Shown here: one piece after another, positions 30,944 to 41,300 of the stretch
Layout of the letters: each line of letters starts with the position of its first letter
Position numbering within the stretch: position 1 is the first letter of the stretch
Assembly: GCF_027531545.1 (NCBI RefSeq)
Contig: NZ_JAPZSC010000001.1
Location: 124,001-188,000, forward strand
Length of the DNA: 64,000 bases
Direction: 5' to 3'
Source of the DNA: Silanimonas sp.
Lineage (GTDB): Bacteria > Pseudomonadota > Gammaproteobacteria > Xanthomonadales > Xanthomonadaceae
Notes under the pieces: generated by a model
What the model was told of the DNA's origin: nothing
Databases searched by the model: none
Seen by the model: only the letters and a program-made list of their open reading frames with translations
Translations under genes and position numbers: made by a program

Positions 30944-31224
30944 TCGCCGCTCGCCTTCGCCGGCGCGGGGCTCGGGCTCGGCGTCGTCGAGGCGCCACCG
31001 CCGGAACCGCTGTCGGCGAGGTTGCGCTTCTTGTCGCCGTCCTTCTTGAAGTCGGTCTCGTACCAGCCGCCGCCGGCCAGCCGGAACTGCGGCGCCGTCA
31101 GCTGGCGGCCGATCGTTCCTTCCGCGCCGCAGGCGGGGCAGGTGGTCGGATCGGCGTCGGAAAGCCTCTGCAGGCGTTCGAAATCGTGGCCGCAGGCCGA
31201 GCAGGCGAAGGCGTAGATGGGCAT
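30940..31224 (-). CDS. FmdB-family zinc ribbon protein
   Basis: MPIYAFACSACGHDFERLQRLSDADPTTCPACG. Confidence 0.92.
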   Translation of the reverse strand: MPIYAFACSACGHDFERLQRLSDADPTTCPACGAEGTIGRQLTAPQFRLAGGGWYETDFKKDGDKKRNLADSGSGGGASTTPSPSPAPAKASGE

Positions 31225-31304
31225 GGCGGGCGGGTTCCGTGGCAGTTCGCTGCGGGCAGCGATTGGGTTGGCGGGGCCGGAATTCAAGTCGGGCCGGGGC
31301 GGGT

Positions 31305-33227
31305 TCAGCCCGCCTCGATCCTCTCGGCGAGCTCCAGCCACTCCAGCTCGAGGGTCTCGCGCTCGGTTTGCAGGGCACTGCGCCGCTGGCCCAGCGCGGC
31401 CAGCGCGTGCGCCGCCTGCGCGCCGCCCTTCGACGACGCGGCCGCAAGCTCCGCGTCGAGCACCTCGGCTTCGGCCGCCAGCGAGGCCAGCTTGGCTTCG
31501 ACGGCGGCGTGGCGCTTCTTCGTGGCGCCATCGACCGGCTTGCCCGGCTTCGCCGCGGGCTTCGCGGCGGCGACCGGCTCAGCCTTCGCGGCGGGCTTGG
31601 CTTCGACCGTGCGGGCCTTGGCATTGGCGTTGTTGCCGCGCTGCTTGAGCCAGGTGGCGTAGGCGTCGAGGTCCTCGTCGTAGGGCTCGACGATGCCGTC
31701 GGCCACGCGCACGTAGCGGTCGCAGACGAGGCCGATGAGATGCCGGTCGTGCGAGACCATCACGATGGCGCCGTCGAAGTCGGCCAGCGCCTCGGCCAGC
31801 GCTTCGCGCATCTCGAGGTCGAGGTGGTTGGTCGGTTCGTCGAGCAGCAGCACGTTCGGCTTGCGCCACGCGATCATCGCCAGCGCGAGCCGCGCGCGCT
31901 CGCCGCCGGAGAAGCCGTCGATCACCTCGAAGGCGCGATCGCCGGGGAAGTTCCACTTGCCGAGGAAATCGCGGAAATCCTGCGTCGCGGTGTTCGGCGC
32001 GATCATCCGCAGGTGGTCGATCGGCGTCTGGCCCTCGTGCAGCGATTCGACCGTGTGCTGGGCGAAGTAGCCGATGACGAGGTCCGGGTGGCCGGTGCGC
32101 TCGCCCGACAGCAGCGGCAGTTCGCCCACCAGCGTCTTCACCAGCGTGGATTTACCCGCGCCGTTCGGGCCGAGCAGGCCGAGGCGGTCGCCGGCTTCGA
32201 TCGACAGGCCGACATTGCCGAGGATCTTGGTGACGCCGCCTTCGCCCTTCTCGTTCGCCGTGTAGCCGCAGTCGGCGTCGCGGATCTGGATGAGCGTGGT
32301 GGGCTGCTTCAGCGGCACCGGGAAATCGATGCGCACCTCGCGCTCGGCGCGCACCGCTTCGGTGCCCGCCAGCTTCTCGAGGCGCTTCATGCGGCTCTGC
32401 GCCTGCTTGGCCTTGCTGGCCTTGGCCTTGAAGCGGTCGATGAAGGCCTGCAGGTGCGCGCGCTCGACCTGCTCCTTCTCGTGCGCGATCTGCTGCAGGC
32501 GCAGGTGCTCGGCGCGCTGGCGCTCGAAGGCGGTGTAGCCGCCGACGTAGGTCTTGGCCTTGCCCTCGTGGAGGTGCAGCGTGTGCGTGCACAGGCCGTC
32601 GAGGAACTCGCGGTCATGCGAGATCACCAGCAGGGTGCCGGGGTAGCTGCGCAGCCACTCTTCGAGCCAGAGCACGGCGTCGAGGTCAAGGTGGTTGGTG
32701 GGTTCGTCGAGCAGCAGCAGGTCGGAAGGCGTCATCAGCGCCCGCGCGACGTTCAGGCGCACGCGCCAGCCGCCGGAGAACTCGCCCACCGGCGTGTCGT
32801 GCGTGTGCGACGGGAAGCCGAGGCCGTGCAGCAGCTTGGCGGCGCGCGAGGGCGCGTCGTAGCCGTTGAGCTCGGCCAGCAGGGTGTGCGCCTCGGCCAC
32901 CTTCTCGTAGTCCTCGGCCGCCATCGCCTCGGCTTCCATCCGGATGGCCGCATGGACAGCGACGTCGCCGGAGAGCACGAAGTCCAGCGCCGGGTCCGGC
33001 AGGGCCGGGGTCTCCTGCGCCACCGAGGCCATGCGCAGCTTGTTGGGCCGGTCGATGTCGCCCTTGTCGGGCTCGATCTCGCCCCGCACCGCGGCGAACA
33101 GGCTGGACTTGCCGCAACCGTTGCGACCGATCACGCCCACCCGCCAGCCGGCGTGCAGGGTCAGGTCGACGTCGGAGAAAAGGAGGCGCGGCCCGCGACG
33201 CAGGGCCAGGTTCTTGAAGGCGAGCAT
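31305..33227 (-). CDS. ABC-F family ATP-binding protein (YheS/Uup-like)
   Basis: Two ABC cassettes: GRNGCGKSSLFAAV..FSGGWRVRLNVARALMTPSDLLLLDEPTNHLD and GPNGAGKSTLVKTL..FSGGERARLALAMIAWRKPNVLLLDEPTNHLD; C-terminal coiled coil. Confidence 0.95.
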   Translation of the reverse strand: MLAFKNLALRRGPRLLFSDVDLTLHAGWRVGVIGRNGCGKSSLFAAVRGEIEPDKGDIDRPNKLRMASVAQETPALPDPALDFVLSGDVAVHAAIRMEAEAMAAEDYEKVAEAHTLLAELNGYDAPSRAAKLLHGLGFPSHTHDTPVGEFSGGWRVRLNVARALMTPSDLLLLDEPTNHLDLDAVLWLEEWLRSYPGTLLVISHDREFLDGLCTHTLHLHEGKAKTYVGGYTAFERQRAEHLRLQQIAHEKEQVERAHLQAFIDRFKAKASKAKQAQSRMKRLEKLAGTEAVRAEREVRIDFPVPLKQPTTLIQIRDADCGYTANEKGEGGVTKILGNVGLSIEAGDRLGLLGPNGAGKSTLVKTLVGELPLLSGERTGHPDLVIGYFAQHTVESLHEGQTPIDHLRMIAPNTATQDFRDFLGKWNFPGDRAFEVIDGFSGGERARLALAMIAWRKPNVLLLDEPTNHLDLEMREALAEALADFDGAIVMVSHDRHLIGLVCDRYVRVADGIVEPYDEDLDAYATWLKQRGNNANAKARTVEAKPAAKAEPVAAAKPAAKPGKPVDGATKKRHAAVEAKLASLAAEAEVLDAELAAASSKGGAQAAHALAALGQRRSALQTERETLELEWLELAERIEAG

Positions 33228-33263
33228 GGCGCGGAGTCTACCGGAGCCCGCCTGAGCGGCGGC

Positions 33264-34346
33264 TCAGCGCCGGCCGTACTTGTCCTTCAGCCGGGCGTGG
33301 AAGCCCTTGTGGGCCTGTTTGGTCTCGGCCCGGCGTGCGGCCAGCGTGGTCGCCGCGGCGTCGCGCTCATCGCGCAGCTTCACGTAGTGCGCCCAGCGCG
33401 CCTCGTCGAGCTCGTCGGCCTCGAGCGCCGCCTGCACGGCGCATCCGGGTTCGTTGAGGTGGGCGCAGTCGCGGAAGCGGCACTGGGTGGCCAAGGCCTC
33501 GATGTCCTCGAACACCTTGTCGGCCAGGTCCTCCTCGCCGACCAGCTTCAGCTCGCGCATGCCGGGCGTGTCGATCAGGCAGCCGCCCTGCGGCAGGGGA
33601 ATCAGCACGCGCGAGGTCGTGGTGTGGCGGCCGCGCGAATCGGTCTCGCGCACTTCGGCCGTCTTCATCTTCTCGCGGCCGAGCAGCGTGTTCGTCAGCG
33701 TGGACTTGCCGGCGCCGGAGCTGCCCACCAGGACGCAGCTGAGGCCCGCGCCGAGGTAGGGCTGCAGGACGGCCGCGCTGGCCGCGTCCTTGCCGTTGAC
33801 GATGTGCAGCGGGAAACCGGCGTCGACCAGCGGCTGCAGCAGTTCGGCGGCGTCGCCGGCGAGCTCGCCCGCGAGGTCGGCCTTCGACAGCACCAGCACC
33901 GGCTGCGCACCGCTGGCCTGCACCAGCAGCAGGTAACGCTCGATGCGGCGCGGGTTGAAGTCACCGTCGAGGCCGGTGACCACCAGCACGTGGTCGATGT
34001 TCGCGGCGATCGGCTGCTGCTGGTAGTGCTCGCCGGCGGCGGCGCGGCGCAGCAGGGCGTGGCGTGGCAGCAGGTCGGTGATGGCCTCGCCCTTGGCGTC
34101 CAGCAGCACCCAGTCGCCGACCACGGCGCGGTCCTCGGCGCGGAAGCGCGGGCGCGTCCACGCTGCCGGCGGCTGCACGCGGCGGGCTTCGTCGAGGGTG
34201 GTCGCGACCACGTAGGCGTTCCGGTGCTGGCCGACCACGCGGGCCAGCGCGGCGCGCGGCCGCCCGGTCAGGGCGAGGGCGGCAGGCGCGTCGTCGCGCC
34301 AGCCCATCGGCCGCACGGCGGCGAAATCGTCGGGGGTCCACGTCAT
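33264..34346 (-). CDS. rsgA: Small ribosomal subunit biogenesis GTPase RsgA
   Basis: Circularly permuted GTPase: LVLSKADL, VGSSGAGKSTLTNTLLG, DTPGMREL, and Zn motif CRFRDCAHLNEPGCAV. Confidence 0.95.
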   Translation of the reverse strand: MTWTPDDFAAVRPMGWRDDAPAALALTGRPRAALARVVGQHRNAYVVATTLDEARRVQPPAAWTRPRFRAEDRAVVGDWVLLDAKGEAITDLLPRHALLRRAAAGEHYQQQPIAANIDHVLVVTGLDGDFNPRRIERYLLLVQASGAQPVLVLSKADLAGELAGDAAELLQPLVDAGFPLHIVNGKDAASAAVLQPYLGAGLSCVLVGSSGAGKSTLTNTLLGREKMKTAEVRETDSRGRHTTTSRVLIPLPQGGCLIDTPGMRELKLVGEEDLADKVFEDIEALATQCRFRDCAHLNEPGCAVQAALEADELDEARWAHYVKLRDERDAAATTLAARRAETKQAHKGFHARLKDKYGRR

Positions 34347-34383
34347 CGCGCGAAGTGTACGCGTGCGCTGCGACCCTCGCGCC

Positions 34384-34800
34384 ATGAACGCTTTCCGCAT
34401 CGCTGTGCTCGCCCTCGCCGGCCTCGGCTTCCTTGGCTTTGGCCTGTGGTTCCTCGCCGACCCCATCGGCCCGCTCGCCGCCATCGGCATCACCGCCACC
34501 GGCGCGCCGGCGGCGACCGAGTTCCGCGCCTTCTACGGCGGGCTGGAGGTGGGCCTCGGCGCCCTGATGCTGGTGGCCGCGACCAAGCCCGAGTGGCGCA
34601 TCGCGGGCCTGTGGCTGGTGATCGCCACCAATGGCGGCATCGCGGCCGGGCGCCTACTCGGCGTGGCCATCGACGGAGTCTGGGTGCCCTTCTTCACCTA
34701 CGCGCTGGTGTGGGAAGCGGGATTCGCCGCGCTGGCGGCCTTTGGAGCATCAGGGCGGCGGGAAGAGCCCCTGAGCATTCGTGGACAAGCCGCATCTTGA
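34384..34800 (+). CDS. DUF4345-like membrane protein
   Basis: Four hydrophobic segments; ATEFRAFYGGLEVGLGALML..AAGRLLGVAIDG resembles DUF4345. Confidence 0.65.
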   Translation: MNAFRIAVLALAGLGFLGFGLWFLADPIGPLAAIGITATGAPAATEFRAFYGGLEVGLGALMLVAATKPEWRIAGLWLVIATNGGIAAGRLLGVAIDGVWVPFFTYALVWEAGFAALAAFGASGRREEPLSIRGQAAS

Positions 34801-34802
34801 TT

Positions 34803-35702
34803 TTAGGTCGGCGGCGCGCCGCGAAGGCGCACAATCGTTAACTCAGAGTACAAGGCTACGGCTGTGCCAAAGCGCGCATCGTCCAAAGCACTGCGCATCG
34901 CCTCGCCTAGCGACTGGTTAACTGGACACCCATATTGGACGCAGAACTCAAGAACTGGGAAGGACCGAGCAGCACAGCCGCCGGCGAGATCACATTCAAC
35001 CAGCCTCCCGGCAAGCAGCGCCATTTCATTGAATGTTCGATCATCAAGCCTCTGAGCCAGCCTTATCGCCCTGACGCTATCGGGATAAGCATCCCAGTAG
35101 ACGAGCGCAGCGTCCAATATCTCTGCGCTTGTGGTGCCTTGCTGAAGTCTAGCGAGCGCCTCAAGGGCGGGAAGAGAATCCACCGGCAACCTTCGCGTAC
35201 CGTCGGAATCCTCGACCACGAAGTTGGTGGCAGCGGCCATAAGCGGCGAAAAATGACCCGTCGGACTCTGAACATTGCCCTGCGGATCGAACAGCGGCGC
35301 ACACGCGGGCTGCAGGGCATTCGCCGCTTCCAGTGTCGCTCCCACGCCAGCTTCGAGGCGCACGTTGGTTGCCAACAGCGAACGTGAGCGCCGACAGGCC
35401 TGCGTCAGACGCCCGAAATAGTGAGAGTACTCGATCGAATCCACGCCATAGATTCGTGCAAGATCATTTAGGGCAGCTACGAAGTTTGGCGACTGTTTGA
35501 TTGCAGCAAGGGCCGTGCCTTCGACGGGAGCGTGGGCGCGCGCGGAATCGTCGGCGCGGGGCGCAATTGGGGGCGACTCAACAATAGGAAAGTCGGCAAG
35601 GGCTTCGGCCATGCCCAAATCGCTTTCGCGAGCCGCGAAGAGTGCGACCCCAGCGACAGCCATTAACGTAATGACCAATAGCGTTCGCCGCTTCAGGGAC
35701 AT
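34803..35702 (-). CDS. Hypothetical exported/membrane-anchored protein
   Basis: N-terminal hydrophobic segment (MSLKRRTLLVITLMAVAGVALFAA); start overlaps the 3' end of the upstream ORF by about 10 nt; no recognised family. Confidence 0.7.
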   Translation of the reverse strand: MSLKRRTLLVITLMAVAGVALFAARESDLGMAEALADFPIVESPPIAPRADDSARAHAPVEGTALAAIKQSPNFVAALNDLARIYGVDSIEYSHYFGRLTQACRRSRSLLATNVRLEAGVGATLEAANALQPACAPLFDPQGNVQSPTGHFSPLMAAATNFVVEDSDGTRRLPVDSLPALEALARLQQGTTSAEILDAALVYWDAYPDSVRAIRLAQRLDDRTFNEMALLAGRLVECDLAGGCAARSFPVLEFCVQYGCPVNQSLGEAMRSALDDARFGTAVALYSELTIVRLRGAPPT

Positions 35703-36281
35703 TTCAACGATCCCGCAACTGGAATCTGTTCGATGGAATCGGCTGTTGCGCTAGGCAGGCCGCCGACCGCAATCCATCGCTCCGTTCCACCATCATCATA
35801 GGTGACGAGCACCTCATCCCCTGGGGCCAAACCTTCGCCGCCAAGCAGTCGAAGGGCGGCATACGGAGCAACGTCCTGATGCGCATGCGCGTGACGAGAG
35901 CCGACATCGGCTTGGCATGTGGCAGATGTCGAGTTGTTCGGGTTGTTCGGCACAACAACCAGAATCTGCTCAACGAACCAACCTCCGACATTATCGATGA
36001 ACCAGTCCCTGATGCTTCCCAGTTCCGTGCTGCCAGTGTCAAAACAACTGACTCCATCCGGCTCCCAGGCGGAAGTAATCAATCGACGTTCACCACCTGT
36101 CGTCTGGTAATAGTCGAAGAGCGCATAATTCTGGATACATGTTCTCCCTCCAGAACTAAAGGCCTGGGCAAGACCTAAACTCGGAGCCAGCGTCCCGACG
36201 ACTATAATCAACAGTCGAAACGTTGAGCACAGAGGGGAGGGGCGCTGGGGGGGGGGGGGGGAGTGCGCCGATCAAATTCAT
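35693..36281 (-). CDS. Hypothetical secreted protein, putatively phase-variable; frame currently interrupted at a C15 tract
   Basis: Minus strand AAGGAG-N8-ATGAATTTGATCGGCGCACT-C15-AGCGCC...; frame downstream (FRLLIIVVGTLAPSLGLAQAFSSGGRTCIQ...) is open through the tract to the ATG only with 14 (or 17) C. The ORF table starts it at TTG 36211. Confidence 0.6.
36247..36261 (-). repeat. Homopolymeric G15/C15 tract (simple sequence repeat)
   Basis: ggcgctGGGGGGGGGGGGGGGagtgcg on the + strand: 15 consecutive G. Confidence 0.9.
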
Positions 36282-36289
36282 GCTTTGGT

Positions 36290-36295
36290 CTCCTT
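36290..36295 (-). promoter_or_regulatory. Shine-Dalgarno AAGGAG for the ORF starting at 36281
   Basis: Minus strand AAGGAGACCAAAGCATG; 8-nt spacing. Confidence 0.75.
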
Positions 36296-36438
36296 GACCT
36301 GAACAGCTACGAATGGCTGTTGCCAGATCGAAGCTAATTCAAGTTAAAGGTCGCCGCAACCTCGCGCACCCAAAGAACACAATGCCCTGCGTTTAGAAGT
36401 AGTGTTAACGACCACTCTGGTTAAGCTGCCCCCGCCCC

Positions 36439-37683
36439 ATGCTGTCGAACACCCTGCAAACCCGCGAACGCCTTCGCGAAGTCCGTTACGAGATCCGCGG
36501 CGACCTCGCCCGCCGCGCCCGCGAGCTCGAAGGCCATGGCCACAAGCTGATCAAGCTGAACATCGGCAACCCGGGCGCCTTCGGTTTCCGCGCGCCGGAG
36601 CACCTGCAGCGCGCCATCGCCGACCACATCCACGACACCGACCCGTACACGCACCAGCAGGGCCTGCCGCAGGCCCGCGAAGCGCTGGCCGCGCACTACA
36701 AGGCCCGTGGCACGCCGCACGTGTCGCCGGAGCGCATCTTCGTCGGCAACGGCGTGTCCGAGCTGATCGATATCGCCCTGCGCGCGCTGCTGAACCTCGG
36801 CGACGAGGTGCTGCTGCCCAGCCCCGACTATCCGCTCTGGAGCGCGGCGACCATCCTCAACGACGGCATCCCGCGCTACTACAGCTGCCGCGCCGAGAAC
36901 GGCTTCCTGCCGGATCCCGACGAAATCGAGCGGATGATCGGCCCGAAGACCCGCGCGCTCGTGCTGATCAACCCGAACAACCCGACCGGCGCGAGCTACC
37001 CGAAGCCGCTGCTGGAGAAACTCGTCGCGATCGCGGCGAAGTACCGCCTGCTGCTGATGGCCGACGAGATCTACGACGGCATCCTCTACGACGACCACGT
37101 GTTCCAACCGCTCGCGCCGCTGGCTGGCGACGTGCCCTGCCTCACCTTCAGCGGCCTGTCGAAGGTGCACCGCGCCTGCGGCTGGCGCGTGGGCTGGGCG
37201 GTGCTGTCCGGTGATCCGCTGCGCACCGGCGACTACCACCACGCGCTCGACCTGCTCGGCGCGCTGCGCTTGTGCGCCAACGTTCCGGGCCAGTTCGCCA
37301 TCGAAGCCGCGTTGAAGGGCGGCGACACCATCACCGCGCTCACCGCGCCGGGCGGTCGCCTGCATGCCTCGCGCCAAGCCGTGCTGGAGGCCGTGGCGAA
37401 GAGTGATTTCCTCTCGGTCGTTGCGCCGCAGGGCGCGCTGTACGCCTTCCCGAAGATCGACACCGCGCGCCTGCCGGAGTTCGACGACTACCGCTTCGCG
37501 CTTGATCTACTGGAAACCGAGCACGTGCTGATCGTGCCGGGCAGCAGCTTCAACGTGCCCTACCGCGACCACTTCCGCGTGACCCTGCTGCCGCAGGCCG
37601 ACGAGATCAGCGAGGTGTTCCGCCGCATCGAACGCTCGCTGTCGCAGTACGCCGACCGCGGCGGCGCGCGCCAGAGCGCCTGA
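36439..37683 (+). CDS. alaA: Alanine-type pyridoxal-phosphate-dependent aminotransferase (AlaA/YfbQ-like)
   Basis: KLIKLNIGNPGAFGFRAPEHLQRAI...LLPSPDYPLWSAA...INPNNPTGASYPK...LTFSGLSKVHRACGWRVGW. Confidence 0.88.
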   Translation: MLSNTLQTRERLREVRYEIRGDLARRARELEGHGHKLIKLNIGNPGAFGFRAPEHLQRAIADHIHDTDPYTHQQGLPQAREALAAHYKARGTPHVSPERIFVGNGVSELIDIALRALLNLGDEVLLPSPDYPLWSAATILNDGIPRYYSCRAENGFLPDPDEIERMIGPKTRALVLINPNNPTGASYPKPLLEKLVAIAAKYRLLLMADEIYDGILYDDHVFQPLAPLAGDVPCLTFSGLSKVHRACGWRVGWAVLSGDPLRTGDYHHALDLLGALRLCANVPGQFAIEAALKGGDTITALTAPGGRLHASRQAVLEAVAKSDFLSVVAPQGALYAFPKIDTARLPEFDDYRFALDLLETEHVLIVPGSSFNVPYRDHFRVTLLPQADEISEVFRRIERSLSQYADRGGARQSA

Positions 37684-37687
37684 GCCC

Positions 37688-38302
37688 ATGCGTCGCGGCT
37701 TCCTCGCCCTCGGCGACAGCTACACCATCGGCGAGGGCGTGCCCGAGGCCGGGCGCTGGCCGGTGCAGCTGGCCGACCTGCTGCGCGCGCGGGGCATCGC
37801 CTTGGACGCGCCGCGGATCATCGCCACCACCGGCTGGACCACCGACGAGCTGGACGCCGGTATCGATGCCGCCCACGCCGCCGTGCCGATCCCGACCGAC
37901 CACGCGCTGGTCTCGCTGCTGATCGGCGTGAACAACCAGTACCGCGGGCGCTCGCTCACCGAGTACGAGGTGCAGTTCGCCGGCCTGCTCGAGCGCGCCA
38001 TCGAGTTCGCCGGCGGCGAGGCGTCGCGGGTGATCGTGCTGGCCATCCCCGATTGGGGCGTCACGCCCTTCGCCACCCAGTCCGGCCGCGACCGCGCGCA
38101 GATCGCCACCCAGCTCGACGCCTTCAATCTGGCCGCGCAGCGCATGACCGAAGCCCGCGGTGCGCGCTTCGTCGACACCGCGCCGGTGAGCCGCGAGCGC
38201 GGCGGCGAGGTGGCGATGCTGGCCGAGGATGGGCTGCATCCGTCCGGCGCGATGTATGCGCTGTGGGCGGAGGCGGCATTTCCCTTCGCCGAGCGGCATT
38301 GA
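37688..38302 (+). CDS. SGNH/GDSL hydrolase family protein
   Basis: FLALGDSYTIGEG (block I GDSxTxG), SLLIGVNNQYRG (block III), EDGLHPSG (block V). Confidence 0.88.
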   Translation: MRRGFLALGDSYTIGEGVPEAGRWPVQLADLLRARGIALDAPRIIATTGWTTDELDAGIDAAHAAVPIPTDHALVSLLIGVNNQYRGRSLTEYEVQFAGLLERAIEFAGGEASRVIVLAIPDWGVTPFATQSGRDRAQIATQLDAFNLAAQRMTEARGARFVDTAPVSRERGGEVAMLAEDGLHPSGAMYALWAEAAFPFAERH

Positions 38303-38341
38303 CTGCACGTCGCCGCTGGAAAATGTCCGCCGAACGGCCTC

Positions 38342-41300
38342 CTACCTGCAGCCCGACGGCTGCGACAGCTGGCTGACGCTTCGCGCAGAGGGATCGCGCC
38401 ACGACCATTGCACAAGATGCGGCATCCCCGGCACTTTCCCCGAATGTTCGAGCCGCATGCGCTGGATCTTCTCGCCATCGTGCATCACGGACACGCTTCC
38501 GGTATCTGCACGGGCGGTCGTCGGACGGTACGCGCACCATGGACAGGGGCCGTCCAGTCGTGCGGTCGTGAGATCGATCGAGGAGCCGAGTTGGTCGATG
38601 GGCGTTTGCGACCATACCCAGAGCGGACGGCCGAGGTCGTCGTAGAAATAGCTGGCCATGATCGCCTGACGCGTGCCGCGGTCGATCTGCACGCTCCATC
38701 CGTATCCCGGGAGCTCGGGCGCAAACCATAGACCGCTGACATCGAATGGAGGAGCACCGCTCGCACTGGAGAGGCAGCCCGGCCCGCCGAGTCGTTCGAA
38801 ACGCTCGTAGCCGGAACGGCCGTGCAGCGTGTAGCCAAATGCAAAGCTGCTGCCATCAAGGGCATTGACGGAAGCCCACCCAACGATGGAGGAAACGCGC
38901 TTCCCAAGATGCCAGCCAAACTCGATCAGCGGCGCCGTCCAACTGGTCGCGCTGCGCTCGCCGATGTCCGTCATGTACCAGACGGATGAGCCGTCTTCGC
39001 GATAGGTGTACCAGATGAGGACCCAACTCCCCCCGGCGTAGTCGAGGAAGGCGCCATGACCCGAACGCTCGGGATTGAAGTAGTGGCCCGGGACGGGTTC
39101 GACGCGTTCCGCGCCTCCGGTCGTCGTGACGCGCAAGGTCGGGATCGCCGCGGTTGCGCCATGGTTGGTCGCCACCAGATACCACCGTCCAGGAGGCAAC
39201 TGGCTCGACGTCAGCGAAATTGCCTTGGTCGCTCCGGCGGCTTGGATCGATGCGACGACAGGGGCTGGCGGAGCCTCCGACGGATCGTTTTCGGACTGCA
39301 CTGGTGCGCGGATAACCGCCAGCGACACCCCTTCCGCATGAGTCAAGTCGATACGCAGTGCCGACGCGGAGCGGGGGACGTCGAAATAGGTACGGCCCGC
39401 TCGCTCGCCCGGCGAAAGCGCAAAGGGGTGATCGACACCGTCGCGAAGCGCGATCGGCGTGGCTCGCCCTGCCACGCGCTCGATCCGCACCGGCGCATCA
39501 CCAAGGTACACCCCCTCCCGCCAGAACGAGACATCCACAAGGCGACGATCTCCCACAAGCATCGTCGGGTCATTCCACGCGATGCGCGTCGGCCACGGCC
39601 GGACGAAACTCGGCGCCGTCGCCGGTCCGATGACGGTGACACGCGGAGAGCGAGCGACGACGGCGTCACTCTCGAAGATCTCAATGCGTGCTCCCGCGGT
39701 CGAGGCGCCACGGTTGTGCGCGAGGACCCAGTAGGTCTGCGCACCCTGACCGACTTGTCTACTGAAATAGGCGTCGCAGCCCTCCAGGGCCGACCCACCC
39801 ATCGATGCGCAAGCGACTTCGTTTTCGTCGGCTCGTCCATTGCGATTGGTGTCCAGCCCAAGGTACAGAGCAACCGACGCTCCACCCACGACGGCCGCGT
39901 CGGCATGGACTCTCCAGCTGGACGCGATCGACGACGAGTTGGCTGGCACTGTTCTGAATTCAACGTGCGTACCGGCCCCCTGCTCGTCGAACGGCGAATC
40001 GACGCCCGCCGAAGGAGCAATCGTCACGTTCAAATGAGTCGGTGCGACAAGATCGCCAACCTTGCGCTCAATCGGCCCCACAGTGCTGAATGGCTTGAAG
40101 TCGACGATCTGCGAGCCGCTCTGACCTTCGACCTGCAGAGTCGTTCCCGGCGGCACACCCGGTCGCGCGACGATCCGCACATCGGATTCGGAGCACGCGG
40201 TTCCGGCGCGATTGCAGAGGCGATAGCGGAACGAATCCTGGATGGCTGTGAATGCCGTCCGCGGCACGTAGGTCAACGTGCCGTTGCGGTTGACTTGCAC
40301 GCTGCCCGTTGACGGGGCACGTACGATGGTCAAACCGGCGGGCAGCTCCACGTCGCGCGAATCGAAAAGATCGTTCCCGAGCACATCGATCAGCGCATTG
40401 GTGGGTTCGCCTGCAGGAACAACGTTCGAAGGCGGTCTCGCCAACACTGTTCGGTCGGGTCTCGCAAAGAGCAGCGGGCGACCACCCAACGACACCGCGA
40501 TGTCCCATTGGCCACTCGCGGACAGATAACCCGTACCGACAACCTCATACGTCAAGCGGCAGAGGCCGAGGCGCAGGCCCTCGACCACGAGCTCCGCGGA
40601 GGCATCAACGCGGCAAATGTCGGGCGTCAACGATTGCACGGCAAAGCGGCTGTCGGAAGGACCAATCACCACCACTGGGAGAACGCGCGGCACGCCGACG
40701 TCGATAGCCTCTACTGTTGGCGAAGAAAGGCTGATTCGCGGCGTCACACCGTTCCCGACACTCACGCGGATTGCACTCGTCCAGCGGAAATCCAAGCCGT
40801 GATTCGTAGCGGACGAATCGGACACAGCGATCGCAACCGAACGTCCGCTGTCGATGCCGGTCGGCGTACCGCTGATTCGACCTTCGGCATCAAGGGAAAC
40901 ACCGCTGACCAACGTCGTGGGCGTGAACCGGAACGGCGGCGTCGCGCCGACGGCGGAAACCGACAGCTGGCCGCTCACGGGGACGCCCACCTGGAGCGCG
41001 ACATCCGATCCGAACACCGGGAACCTCAGTGGTGGCTGGATCAGCACGTCGCGGCGAGCCGACGCCGGCGCCATCCCGGCGACGCCGTCAAATCTCGCCT
41101 CCAGAGCCACGCGACCGGCATTGGAAAACCTGGCGCTGCAGCTGCCCGTTCCGTCTGCCCGGAGAACCACCGTACACCGGAGGGTTTCGCCTTCGAGGAT
41201 GTGCACGGGGAGATCCTGCATCGACTGAAGGCTGCGCATGCGAACGCTGACGACGACCGACTGGCCGATCGTGGCGACACCTGCTGCAAATGCCGGCCCG

